DNA from: an uncultured Oscillospiraceae bacterium
GTDB lineage: Bacteria; Bacillota; Clostridia; Oscillospirales; Acutalibacteraceae
Assembly: GCA_900549825.1 (NCBI GenBank)
Contig: URQB01000010.1
Span: 1 to 64,000 of the forward strand
Reading direction: 5' to 3'
Length of the DNA stretch: 64,000 nucleotides
The position numbers and the translations under genes were made by a program. The notes under the pieces are model-generated. The model ran no database searches, was not told the DNA's origin, and saw only the letters and a program-made list of their open reading frames with translations. Shown piece by piece: positions 15,850-26,675 of this stretch (within the stretch, counting starts at the first letter, position 1; each line of letters opens with the position of its first letter).

Positions 15850-15915
15850 ATGGCAGCTTGGCTTACGAAGGCGTTATTACATATCGCAAAGCTGATCGCG
15901 AAGATTTTCATCTGA
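15850..15915 (+). CDS. 21-aa cationic amphipathic peptide 2
   Basis: The ATG follows AAGGAGG with normal spacing, and the frame begins MAAWLTKALLHIAK and ends IAKIFI. Polar residues Lys7, His11, Lys14 and Lys18 fall on one helical face (spacing 4, 3, 4), and the remaining positions are Ala, Leu, Ile, Trp or Phe. Charge is about +3 to +4. Size and pattern are those of PSM-alpha-type peptides, but no sequence homology is claimed. The gene has its own promoter, leader and terminator, and lies 345 bp from peptide 1, with which it shares design but not sequence. Confidence 0.6.
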   Translation: MAAWLTKALLHIAKLIAKIFI

Positions 15916-15936
15916 TGAGGTTTTTGGAAAAGCAAA

Positions 15937-15985
15937 AAAAGATTGTTGCAGACCGGCTGGTTTCGATTTGCAACAATCTTTTTTT
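15937..15985 (+). terminator. Terminator of micro-peptide gene 2
   Basis: AAAAGATTGTTGCA pairs with TGCAACAATCTTTT around an 18-nt loop and is followed by T residues. Confidence 0.85.
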
Positions 15986-16069
15986 GTGCCGAAATGCACA
16001 TGGACAAAAGCTGCTCTTTCTTTTTATATTGAAAAACCGAAAGAATACTTAAAAATAAAAGAGAAGGCA

Positions 16070-16420
16070 ATGATTTACGGAATAAATCATTGCCCATGGC
16101 CGCCGCTTTCTGGACGAATTTTTAACGGCGTTAATCTGGTGTATCAAAACGACGAGAACTCCGACACCGGGCGCAAGCCAGTGCGCAGCTATGACCCTGC
16201 ATGGACATCCGGCGAGATTGAAACGCTTGCGCGGCGCGGCGTCAATATCGCGCGGCTGGGGCAGCGTGTGAGGAGCCGCTTTTGGTTTGGGCGGAGGGTG
16301 GCTTTACCGGGGAAGCGGTGCACACAGCCTATGAGCATTTCTGAGATAAGGCGGAGGACGGTGTTGGACTCGCACAGGGGCGCCATTCAGTTTTGAATGG
16401 TGAAACAGGATCCCCTTTTT
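16070..16420 (+). pseudogene. Glycoside hydrolase family 5-like remnant
   Basis: From 16070 one frame gives IFNGVNLVYQNDEN, then YDPAWTSGEIETLARRGVNI and ARLG. This matches the opening of GH5 endoglycoceramidase/cellulase-type enzymes (G-x-N-L ... W-T ... L-A-x-R-G-x-N-x-x-R-L-G). At about 16262 the sequence jumps to another frame reading EEPLLVWAEGGFTGEAVHTA and YEHF, a TGA where Trp is expected, then DKAEDGVGLAQG. That resembles the C-terminal part of the same enzyme. The catalytic middle (more than 300 residues) is gone. It converges on the clpB end. Confidence 0.5.
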
Positions 16421-16428
16421 GAGGCTGC

Positions 16429-19035
<2,607 letters not shown>

Positions 19036-19102
19036 AGCGTTTCCTCCTCTTTCTGCCGTTTCAAAAACGGAATGGCATTTTCAGGTGCGACCCCGTTTTT
19101 TC

Positions 19103-19534
19103 TCAGCCGATATCGATGCGGCGGCTGTCCGGCTTTTTGATGCCGAGCTTCGGCAATGTTAATTCCAGCACACCGTGGCGATAGGAAGCGGTGATACCGT
19201 CTTCTTCAATGCCGGAAAGGTCGTAGCTGCGTTCATACATGCCATAATGGCGCTCCCTGCGGATAAACGGGTGTTTTGTTTTTTCTGCCTCGTCGTTGTG
19301 CATGGCGCGGATGGTCAGCCGGCCTTCCTCGATATCAATAGAGATCTCCTCCTTGCGGAAGCCGGGAAGCTCCGCCTGTAGAAGATAACAATCATCTTTT
19401 TCCAGGATATCAGCGCGCATGGATGCGACTTTCTTTTCTTCTCTGCGAAGGTCTTTTTCCATCCGCTCCCAGCCGCGGTCCAAATCCTTGAGTATATTTC
19501 TCTCGCTACGGGTCAAAGGAATCAGTTCAAACAT
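19103..19534 (-). CDS. Small heat-shock protein, Hsp20/alpha-crystallin family
   Basis: It is an ATP-independent holdase that keeps unfolding proteins soluble for ClpB/DnaK. A 143-aa protein, it has an N-terminal arm (FELIPLTRSERNILKDLDRG), the alpha-crystallin domain (about 40-130; ADILEKDDCYLLQAELPGF, ISIDIEEGRLTIRA, YERSYDLSG) and the conserved GVLELTLPKL near the end. The IxI-type tail is RRIDIG. The start at 19534 is preferred to an upstream ATG because GGAG lies at the right distance. It is the first gene of the hsp20-clpB unit, 68 bp before clpB. Confidence 0.93.
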   Translation of the reverse strand: MFELIPLTRSERNILKDLDRGWERMEKDLRREEKKVASMRADILEKDDCYLLQAELPGFRKEEISIDIEEGRLTIRAMHNDEAEKTKHPFIRRERHYGMYERSYDLSGIEEDGITASYRHGVLELTLPKLGIKKPDSRRIDIG

Positions 19535-19698
19535 AGCCGATCGCTCCATTCTTTCACATATAAAATCATCGTCTGAGGGCCGCTATCCTTTTCTGTACAT
19601 TGGAGTTCAGCCGGATATGAGCTTCCCTATATCACGGTTCTTAGCATATCCCGCATTTATGAAAAAAATAGATATCATTTATGACGGAAGTGTAAACT

Positions 19699-19725
19699 TT
19701 AGCACTCGATAGACATGAGTGCTAA
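19699..19725. promoter_or_regulatory. CIRCE operator (HrcA binding site)
   Basis: TTAGCACTC, nine bases, GAGTGCTAA: an exact match to the CIRCE consensus. It lies about 165 bp upstream of the hsp20 start on the minus strand and is the only heat-shock operator I see. Heat induction of hsp20-clpB through HrcA is therefore expected. Confidence 0.95.
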
Positions 19726-19819
19726 TCCCTGAATTCTATTCATTGCATGCCGGAAAACACAGAAAATACACATGGGAGTATTATCATAAGCATATCGGGA
19801 AGAGAAGGGGGAAGCGCAT

Positions 19820-19910
19820 ATGCGATATCGGTTGCTGGTGGCCGAGGATGAGCCGCGGCTGCAGGAGACTTTGGAGGATTACTTCACGGCAAAGGGCTTT
19901 GAGGCGGCGT
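19820..19910 (+). pseudogene. Response regulator N-terminal fragment
   Basis: MRYRLLVAEDEPRLQETLED and YFTAKGFEA form the first beta strand, acidic pocket and first helix of a CheY-like receiver. The sequence then leaves the family abruptly near residue 30. A ribosome site (AGAAGGGGG) is present before the ATG at 19820. The rest of the regulator has been deleted, so only a remnant persists. Confidence 0.65.
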
Positions 19911-19956
19911 GTATTTCTGGTTTTCCTTGCCCGGATAACAGAAGGGGGAAAGAGGC

Positions 19957-20182
19957 ATGTTTCATAGCCTGCGCATCAGCGCGCGGTGCGTTTGTTTACG
20001 CCATTTATCTGCTCATTCCGGCGTTTCTGGTCTTTTTGTTCCTGTTTGTGAAAAGCTTGGCCGCCGCGCTGCGGGAAAGGAGGACAGGGCGCGGCGTACC
20101 GGACTATCCGGCAGACGACGTTGTAATCGCATGGGTTTGTGCATTCGTCCTTCCGTTTCTGATGTATTTCCTGGAGAAGTGA
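19957..20182 (+). pseudogene. Small membrane protein, probably frameshifted
   Basis: An ATG with a good ribosome site (GGGGGAAAGAGG) starts MFHSLRISAR. The hydrophobic continuation AFVYAIYLLIPAFLVFLFLF, a basic loop, and VVIAWVCAFVLPFLMYFLEK lies in another frame. Joining them by a one-base slip near 19988 gives a 75-aa protein with two membrane spans. As written, the hydrophobic part is read only as an extension of the response-regulator fragment. Whether the slip is real or a sequence error cannot be told here. Family unknown. Confidence 0.45.
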
Positions 20183-20264
20183 ATCCAATGAAGCAATTGG
20201 CGCGTAATGGGGCATACTACATGCAAACGGCTTCATGCCTGTCTTTTTAAAGCGGAGGATTTTT

Positions 20265-21512
20265 ATGGAAACCTTTTATGCCCTTTATGAAAAGCTCGCC
20301 CGCGCGGCGCTTGCAGGGAGGCATGAAGAGGCTCTGCGTGAGGTGGAGCTGCTCGACTTTGATCCGCATCAGCTCGACTGTCTGCTGCACCCGCAGCATC
20401 ACGCCCCGGTATGGCGGCTTTCCCCCTGCGACTGCGAGGAGGGGGAATCCGCATGCCTGGGCGTATGCCCTTTTCACGCCATCCGCCGGAATGAGGACGG
20501 CAATATTGAGATCGATCAGGATACCTGCACGGGGTGCAGCCTGTGCATCGATGCCTGCAAGGCGAGAAAGCTCACGCAGAGCCGGGACACTTTGCCGGTG
20601 CTCGAAGCGGTCGCGAATGCGGCTGCACCGGTCTATGCGCTTATCGCACCTGCATTTGTCAGCCAATTCAGCGGGAAGGTCACGCCAGGCAGGCTGCGCT
20701 CTGCGTTTAAAGCGCTGGGCTTCGCGGGCATGGTGGAGGTAGCGCTGTTTGCCGATATCCTCACGCTTAAGGAAGCGCTCGATTTTGATGAGCTGGTGCG
20801 TTCAGAGGAGGATTTTCTGCTGACAAGCTGCTGCTGCCCGATCTGGATCGCCATGATCCGCAAGGTGTACGGCAGCCTCACCCCGCACATCCCCGCCTCC
20901 GTATCCCCGATGATCGCCTGCGGGCGCGCGGTCAAACAGCTCGTCCCCGGAGCGGTTACGGTCTTTATCGGTCCCTGCGTCGCCAAAAAGGCGGAGGCGC
21001 GGGAGGCGGATATCGCGGATGCTATCGATTATGTGCTGACCTTTCAGGAGGTTCAGGATGTTTTCGATTTTGCATCCATTGATCCGGAGAAAATGGGGGA
21101 GGACCTGCGCGACCATTCCTCCCGCGCAGGGCGCATCTATGCCCATACGGGCGGCGTGAGCGAAGCGGTCAAAACCACGCTCGAACGATTGCGCCCCGGC
21201 AGGCGTATTCCGTTAAAGGCGCAGCAGGCGGACGGCGTGCCCGCCTGCAGAAAGATGCTCAATGAATTGATGCAGGGGGAAATCCACGGCAACTTTCTGG
21301 AGGGCATGGGCTGCGCAGGCGGCTGTGTAGGCGGCCCTAAAAGGCTGCTGCCGAGAGAGGAGGGCGCCGCACACGTAGCGCATTACGGGGAAACGGCGCC
21401 TGTTCGCACACCGGTCGACAACCCTTATGTGATGGAGCTGCTGCGCCGCCTGGGCTATGAAACCGTGGAAAGCCTGACGCAGGAGGATACCATGTTTCGC
21501 AGAAATTTTTAG
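20265..21512 (+). CDS. [FeFe] hydrogenase catalytic subunit, putative group B (CpIII-like)
   Basis: This enzyme catalyses reversible proton reduction or hydrogen oxidation at an H-cluster. The 415-aa protein has an N-terminal ferredoxin-like domain (CLGVCPFHAI and CTGCSLCIDACKA, about residues 62-105) for two [4Fe-4S] clusters. The hydrogenase domain carries the three H-cluster blocks: SCCCPIW (L1, with a third Cys before the usual pair), GPCVAKKAEA (L2) and MGCAGGCVGGP (L3). The SCCCP variant, the GPC form of L2 and the short architecture fit what I know of group B enzymes rather than classical CpI. The start at 20265 follows GGAGG. No maturase or partner is adjacent. Confidence 0.83.
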   Translation: METFYALYEKLARAALAGRHEEALREVELLDFDPHQLDCLLHPQHHAPVWRLSPCDCEEGESACLGVCPFHAIRRNEDGNIEIDQDTCTGCSLCIDACKARKLTQSRDTLPVLEAVANAAAPVYALIAPAFVSQFSGKVTPGRLRSAFKALGFAGMVEVALFADILTLKEALDFDELVRSEEDFLLTSCCCPIWIAMIRKVYGSLTPHIPASVSPMIACGRAVKQLVPGAVTVFIGPCVAKKAEAREADIADAIDYVLTFQEVQDVFDFASIDPEKMGEDLRDHSSRAGRIYAHTGGVSEAVKTTLERLRPGRRIPLKAQQADGVPACRKMLNELMQGEIHGNFLEGMGCAGGCVGGPKRLLPREEGAAHVAHYGETAPVRTPVDNPYVMELLRRLGYETVESLTQEDTMFRRNF

Positions 21513-21552
21513 AGCGCATGATGTGGGCGTTTTTCACACCCATAGGGAATCA

Positions 21553-21581
21553 TTGACTTTTCCCTGCCTCTTGGTTAAAAT
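21553..21581 (+). promoter_or_regulatory. Promoter for the 21627 membrane protein gene
   Basis: TTGACT, a 17-nt spacer and TAAAAT, 45 bp before the start codon. Confidence 0.65.
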
Positions 21582-21626
21582 AGGAACGTTCCCGCATCGG
21601 CGGGGGAAGGGAAGTGCCGGGCTTTT

Positions 21627-23033
21627 ATGCAGGTAAAGGAGCGAATACCGGATACAGCTGCCATGGGGCGGCATACATATAAGGAGAAACGCTGGCTCCG
21701 GGTGGCTGTTTTTGTTGCGATCGCCGCTATTTGCGCGGCCTTTTTTTATGCACTCAATTTGCAGACGTCACTGATTGCGGACGATTTCAATTACCGGTTT
21801 GTATTCGGCACAGCCAGTCAGCGGGTAGAGCGGATCACCGATATTTTTGGTTCTATGCGCAGCCATTACAACACGATGAACGGCCGGCTTGTGCTGCATT
21901 TCCTGACGCAGCTTTTCCTGCTTTGGGGAAAGCCTGTGTTCAACCTGGTCAATACGCTGGGCTACCTTCTCTTTACCGGGCTGGTTTACTGGCACTGCAA
22001 GGGCACTGGAAGGCACAATCCCGTGCTGTATTTCGGCGTGCACCTGCTGGTGTGGTTTTTCATTCCGGTATACGGGCAAACCATGCTGTGGGTAGACGGG
22101 AGCGCCAATTATATGTGGGGCTCGATCCTCCGGCTCGCCGTTTTGCTGCCTTTTCGTCTGTATGCGCAGAAGGGCCGTTCCGGCTCAGAAAGCTGGCGGT
22201 GGCTGCTGCTCTCCGTTCCGGCGGGGTTTCTCGCGGGCTGGACCAATGAAAACTCCGGCGCGGCTCTGATTGCCGCCATGATATTGTTTGTCATTTACTA
22301 CAGGGTAGTCAGGGCGAAAACGCCACGATGGTCGGTCGGCGCGCTGGCGGGCGCGGCAGTGGGATTTATCGTAATGATTTGCGCACCGGGCAACGGTGTG
22401 CGTGTGGAGCATAATTTCGGCGAACTCGGTATAACGTTTCAGCGGCTCTGGGGCGGACTTGCCGTCTGCAACCGCAGGCTGTTCTATTATGTGCTCCCCA
22501 TTCTGGCCCTTTTCGCCGTGTGCCTCGTCCTGCTGCATTTTTTCGGGCCGGAGGACCGGCGGGAAAAGTGCCGCAGGCTTCTGCTCAGTGGAATCTATCT
22601 TCTTGGCGCGCTGGTGGGGATTTACGCGATGCTGCCTGTGCCGTATTTTCCCGCAAGGGCGATGTTCGGCGCGGTTGCCTGTGCTCTGGTGGCTGTGGGG
22701 ACGATCTGCGCCGGAATCCGCCTGGACAAAACGGCGCCGAAAGTGGTTTGCGCGCTTGTCCTTGCGGGATGTATGGCCGGCGCTGCCATCATGTATGGCA
22801 ATACCTATGCGCATAACGCACAGGCTTACCGGCAGATTGAGGAGCGGGAAGCGTATATCGAGCAGGAGAAGGCGGCGGGACATTATGATGTGTCGCTGCG
22901 CGATGTCCGTGTGAAAAACGACGTGTACTCCCCCTACTATGGGCTGGCCGATGTGGAGCCGAACCCGCAGCACTGGGCCAATACGACAAAGGCGCGGTAT
23001 TACGGTTTGCATTCCATCACATTAAGAAAATAA
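21627..23033 (+). CDS. DUF6056-like polytopic membrane protein
   Basis: A 468-aa integral membrane protein with roughly ten hydrophobic segments, starting with VAVFVAIAAICAAFFYAL. The following SLIADDFNYRFVFGT (Asp-Asp after the first helix) and the later NGRLVLHFLTQLF and WVDGSANYMWG resemble DUF6056 proteins, often annotated as surface-glycan glucosyltransferase-like. The acidic pair after the first helix is also the signature position of GT-C glycosyltransferases, so a sugar-transfer role is possible but not shown. The start at 21627 has only a distant ribosome site; an ATG at 21663 is an alternative. Confidence 0.7.
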   Translation: MQVKERIPDTAAMGRHTYKEKRWLRVAVFVAIAAICAAFFYALNLQTSLIADDFNYRFVFGTASQRVERITDIFGSMRSHYNTMNGRLVLHFLTQLFLLWGKPVFNLVNTLGYLLFTGLVYWHCKGTGRHNPVLYFGVHLLVWFFIPVYGQTMLWVDGSANYMWGSILRLAVLLPFRLYAQKGRSGSESWRWLLLSVPAGFLAGWTNENSGAALIAAMILFVIYYRVVRAKTPRWSVGALAGAAVGFIVMICAPGNGVRVEHNFGELGITFQRLWGGLAVCNRRLFYYVLPILALFAVCLVLLHFFGPEDRREKCRRLLLSGIYLLGALVGIYAMLPVPYFPARAMFGAVACALVAVGTICAGIRLDKTAPKVVCALVLAGCMAGAAIMYGNTYAHNAQAYRQIEEREAYIEQEKAAGHYDVSLRDVRVKNDVYSPYYGLADVEPNPQHWANTTKARYYGLHSITLRK

Positions 23034-23052
23034 TAAATTGTGTGGTTAATCT

Positions 23053-23094
23053 CCCCAGACGCCGTGGTTGATCTGCGGCGTCTGGGGCTTTTTT
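23053..23094 (+). terminator. Terminator after the 21627 gene
   Basis: CCCCAGACGCCG pairs perfectly with CGGCGTCTGGGG and is followed by CTTTTTT. Confidence 0.9.
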
Positions 23095-23163
23095 GGATGA
23101 TTTCCGTCTTGCGGTGAATACTATTTTTGCTGATAAATCTGAAAAAAGGGGCTGGTTGGCAGA

Positions 23164-24618
23164 ATGGAATCAATTTGGCAGGCAGAAAGTGAGTTCCCGC
23201 GTTTCCCGACTCTCGTGGGCGATCTGAAAAAGGATGTGGTTGTAGTCGGCGGCGGGATTGCAGGGCTTTTGACGGCGGCGCGGCTCCGGCAGGCCGGCGT
23301 CGATACGGCGGTGATCGAACGGGAGACGGTCGCATCCGGCGTGACCGCCGGTACAACGGCAAAAATTACCGCGCAGCATGGCCTGATCTACGATAAGCTG
23401 ATCCGTCTTTACGGGCGGGAGCATGCCATGCAGTATGCCCGCGCAAACCAGCAGGCCATCAGCGCTTACTGGAAGCTGGCGGCGGAGCTTGGCGTCCGGT
23501 GTGGACTGGAGGAGACGGACGCCTATGTCTACAGCACGGCGAGCGGGGCGAAAACGCAGCGGGAGGCGGCCGCGGCTCAGTCGCTGGGGCTCCCTGCCTC
23601 TCTGGTGACGAAGACTGGTTTGCCCTTCCCCGTCACCAACGCCGTGCGCTTTGCGAAACAGGCGCAGTTTCACCCGCTCCAATTCCTTGCCGCACTTTCA
23701 AAGGATATGGAAATCTATGAGCACACCATGGCCATAGCGATCGGCAGGGGAGAGGTGCTCACGCCCGGAGGCGTAGTCCGCGCAAAAGCGGTTGTGCTCG
23801 CGACGCATTTCCCCACCGTCAACGTGCCCGGTTTTTTCTTCCTGCGCATGCATCAGGAGCGCTCCTATGTACTCGCGCTCGAAAACGCTGCGCCTATCGG
23901 CGGGATGTATATCGGCGAAGAAAAAAACAGCCTCTCCTTCCGGGATGCGGAGGGCTGCCTGCTGCTCGGCGGCGCGGGGACGCGCACCGGCAAGAACAAG
24001 GAGGGCGGCAATTTTGAGCGGCTGCTGCAGAGCGCGCAGGTGTTTTATCCGGCCTGCAAGGTGAAATACCGCTGGGCGGCGCAGGACTGCATGCCGCATG
24101 ACCAAATCCCCTTGATCGGCCCGATCAGTGAAAAATGGCCGGAGGTTTACGTGGCGACCGGCTTTCAGAAATGGGGGATGACCACCGCGATGGCGGCTGC
24201 GGAGATCCTGACGGATCTCATCTGCGGGCGGGAGAACAAAGACGCGCCCGTTTTTTCCCCGCAGCGCTGTCACCTCCTGGCCAGCACACCGAAACTGCTG
24301 CTTGACGGCGCACAGACGGTTTACAGCATCGCAAAGGAGAAGCTGGAACTCCCGCGGAAGACGCTCTTTGACATCCCGAATGGCACGGCGGCGGTCGTGA
24401 AGGTGGAGGGGGAGAAGGTGGGCGTCTACAAAACGCCGGATGGCGGCGCGTATTTTGTCACGGTGCGCTGCCCGCACCTGGGTTGCAGGCTGGAGTGGAA
24501 CCCGGCGGAGCTCACATGGGACTGCCCGTGCCACGGGTCGCGGTTCGATTATACGGGGAAATTGCTCAATGACCCGGCGCAGACGGAGATCGGATTTCAG
24601 ATGGAGAAAAAGCAATGA
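23164..24618 (+). CDS. FAD-dependent oxidoreductase with C-terminal Rieske domain
   Basis: Residues about 20-380 are a DAO/glycine-oxidase-type flavoprotein: dinucleotide fold DVVVVGGGIAGLLTAARL, GVTAGTTAKITAQHGLIYD, and the C-terminal ATGFQKWGMTTAMAAAEIL flavin block. Residues about 410-484 form a Rieske domain with CPHLGC and CPCHGS, the four ligands of a [2Fe-2S] cluster. This fusion is known in Firmicutes and is predicted to move electrons from an amine-like substrate to the Rieske centre; the substrate is unknown. The ATG follows a weak purine-rich site. The gene stands alone between two terminators. Confidence 0.9.
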   Translation: MESIWQAESEFPRFPTLVGDLKKDVVVVGGGIAGLLTAARLRQAGVDTAVIERETVASGVTAGTTAKITAQHGLIYDKLIRLYGREHAMQYARANQQAISAYWKLAAELGVRCGLEETDAYVYSTASGAKTQREAAAAQSLGLPASLVTKTGLPFPVTNAVRFAKQAQFHPLQFLAALSKDMEIYEHTMAIAIGRGEVLTPGGVVRAKAVVLATHFPTVNVPGFFFLRMHQERSYVLALENAAPIGGMYIGEEKNSLSFRDAEGCLLLGGAGTRTGKNKEGGNFERLLQSAQVFYPACKVKYRWAAQDCMPHDQIPLIGPISEKWPEVYVATGFQKWGMTTAMAAAEILTDLICGRENKDAPVFSPQRCHLLASTPKLLLDGAQTVYSIAKEKLELPRKTLFDIPNGTAAVVKVEGEKVGVYKTPDGGAYFVTVRCPHLGCRLEWNPAELTWDCPCHGSRFDYTGKLLNDPAQTEIGFQMEKKQ

Positions 24619-24698
24619 GAAATTGACTGAAAGCGGGGTGGTGTTTCGATTCGAGCGAGCGGGATAAACAAATCAAATAGGGATGATTTGGCTGAACG

Positions 24699-24731
24699 TG
24701 AAAAGCGGCGGAGTATCTTCCGCCGCTTTCA
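24699..24731 (+). terminator. Hairpin after the FAD-Rieske gene
   Basis: GAAAGCGGCGGA-type stem with its complement around GTATC; the T-tail is weak. Confidence 0.55.
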
Positions 24732-24845
24732 GCCTCTCGAAAAAGGGATATTGTTTCGTCAAAATGCATAAGAACCATTTCGTAAAAATTCTGAGTTACC
24801 CTTGCTTTTTGACTGTCTTGACAAGGAAAGAAGAAATTGGAACGC

Positions 24846-25294
24846 GCTCATCTGATAAATTGCTAGGCTACTCTCTGTGGGTCGCGAATGATAGTGAAAA
24901 GGGTGCGCCCCAGGAAATATTCGCTTTCCGCAGCGGGCGTCTAGGGCGGTTCCATAAGGCCTTTGAAACCGTGGACCATCACTATGAGGACGCAGAAGCC
25001 GTCGGTATGCTTTTGTTTTCGCCACGTGATGAGGAAGATCAAAAGTCGCCGCTTCAAACAGCTATTTTTTACTCCGCCAATGAGGAACGCATCAGCCTGT
25101 GCCGCTATACCCTGAAAATGAACGGGATCGAGACAACGCTTGAAAAAGAAGTGTATCCCAGCCGCGATTTCATCATCACGGTTCCGGGCATCGGGAAGAA
25201 GGACGGCGTAGAAATGAAGCTGCTCAAAGCGTCCTTTTACCGCGCAGATGGGTCGGAGGTCTGCACAATGACGATCAGCGCCGAAGCCGCATAA
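24846..25294 (+). pseudogene. Truncated duplicate of the 26676 gene
   Basis: From about 24862 the frame is nearly identical to residues 68-216 of the 26676 protein (LGYSLWVAND, RSGRLGRFHKAFETVDHHYE, then an identical C-terminal 90 residues). The membrane anchor of the intact gene is missing here. The preceding residues (MHKNHFVKILSYPCF onward) do not match it and have no ribosome site at a suitable distance. It is therefore a partial copy. Nucleotide identity is higher in the 3' half than the 5' half, suggesting a recent duplication or gene conversion. Confidence 0.75.
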
Positions 25295-25602
25295 CGCAGG
25301 ATAGAGGTTGAAAAGCGTCAGGCTTTGAGTGGTTGTCTGATCTCTTTTAATTCTCTTTGCAGTCTAAAAAGAATCATGATTTTTGGGAGGAGCGCCTCTG
25401 CGGGTTCATTCGTGGAAGCGCTTATTTTATATCGGTGTCTGCTCATCTGAGACCCGGTTTCAAAGAAACCCGTCGGAATTGTCGTAGGATTGTCCGAGCC
25501 CATGGTCCAGATTTGACTATACAAGGAAATTTATGAACTACCCAGAATATACAAATATTTATGGGAATATCACCAAATTAACTATAATATTTTTTATTTA
25601 TA
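25295..25602. other. Intergenic stretch without a clear gene
   Basis: A short minus-strand frame (25318-25524) lacks a ribosome site and family features. The right side is strongly AT-rich, leading into the 25603 promoter. No other structure seen. Confidence 0.4.
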
Positions 25603-25631
25603 TTGACTTTTACCAAATGGTATGATTTAAT
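25603..25631 (+). promoter_or_regulatory. Promoter for the 25680 secreted-protein gene
   Basis: TTGACT, a 17-nt spacer and TTTAAT within very AT-rich DNA, 49 bp before the start. Confidence 0.6.
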
Positions 25632-25679
25632 AAAACTGAACAGTGCATCGGAATATAATTAAGAGAGGAGTATTTGGAA

Positions 25680-26663
25680 ATGAAGGCATTAAAAAGGACT
25701 TTTTTCTGGTTTATGGCAACCATTATGCTGGTGTCATCATTTGGTATCACGACGTTTGCGGAAGAGGAGCCGTACACGCCCTATGAAGAAAGCCGAGGTC
25801 AGGTCAATTTCGATGATCTTGAGGTAGTGATTTGCGGCAAGAACCAAATAGCGCTTTCTGTCGATGAGAGCCTCGGATGGTTTTCAAGGCTGAGTGGGAA
25901 ACGCGAACTGGCTAAGGCGGAAGCTTTTTTGGAAGAGAATCCCAAGGTAGAAGAACAGCTCGCACAGGAGATGGTCGAGGGAGAGGGCAACTTAAGAGCG
26001 GTTGGATATACGGTTTCCCCTCTTGTGGAAGTAGATGGGCACTATGAGCGTGTAAAAAAAGAGAATAAGCTTTTGAATTTGTTAATGGCACCGTTTACGA
26101 TTGGCGCTAGCGCCAATAACCGGACTGGTGACAGTACAAGGACAAAAGAATCTGATTATTTTGTGATGTCCACAACCATTTGGGACAAATATGATTTTTC
26201 CGGGCAGGATTATATAGCCCGTACTTATGCGCATTGGACGAAAAATTCAGCATTGAGCGGTAGCCAATATCCGGCGGGAGGTGACGATTTTATTTTATTA
26301 GCTGTCCCTCCAGCGATGATTATTGTAGGCGACCGTTGCCAGGCGAAATATGGAACTTCTGGCTATGGTTCTAGCTCGAAGGACTATTCCAGAGTGAATG
26401 GCGGCGATAACTGGGTGCAATATTCCGTTGTTGATGATCCGTTAGGCCCAAGGCAACTTACGGAAGTAGCCTTGGATGGCTATTGCAATGGCGGTGTTAC
26501 GACTGCCCAAAGAAGAATAAATAGTTATTATGTGCATACATGGAAAAGTCTTAGCATTAGCTTGGGCTTCAATATCAGTGCGAGCGGTACCAGTCTCAGC
26601 ATTACACCAAGTATTGATGATAAAAGCTGGTCGTTACACAGTTATGTTGTTTTTAATTTCTGA
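25680..26663 (+). CDS. Secreted protein of unknown function
   Basis: A 327-aa protein with a clear Sec signal peptide (ALKRTFFWFMATIMLVSS, cleavage near TTFAEEE). An acidic helical segment follows (about 50-110). The larger part is rich in Ser, Gly, Tyr and Asn (SNNRTGDSTRTK-like, SQYPAGGDDFILLAVPP, GTSGYGSSSKDYSRVNGGD), as in beta-type extracellular domains. The ATG at 25680 is nine bases after GAGGAG; an in-frame TTG at 25674 is too close. Low GC hints at acquisition. It lies between the two copies of the 26676-type gene and is followed 12 bp later by the intact copy, so these two are probably one transcript. Confidence 0.8.
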   Translation: MKALKRTFFWFMATIMLVSSFGITTFAEEEPYTPYEESRGQVNFDDLEVVICGKNQIALSVDESLGWFSRLSGKRELAKAEAFLEENPKVEEQLAQEMVEGEGNLRAVGYTVSPLVEVDGHYERVKKENKLLNLLMAPFTIGASANNRTGDSTRTKESDYFVMSTTIWDKYDFSGQDYIARTYAHWTKNSALSGSQYPAGGDDFILLAVPPAMIIVGDRCQAKYGTSGYGSSSKDYSRVNGGDNWVQYSVVDDPLGPRQLTEVALDGYCNGGVTTAQRRINSYYVHTWKSLSISLGFNISASGTSLSITPSIDDKSWSLHSYVVFNF

Positions 26664-26675
26664 CGCAAGGGGCCA

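Noticed and set aside
25318..25524. 68-codon minus-strand frame
   Set aside because: No ribosome site, no recognisable family, and lies in an intergenic stretch with mixed composition.
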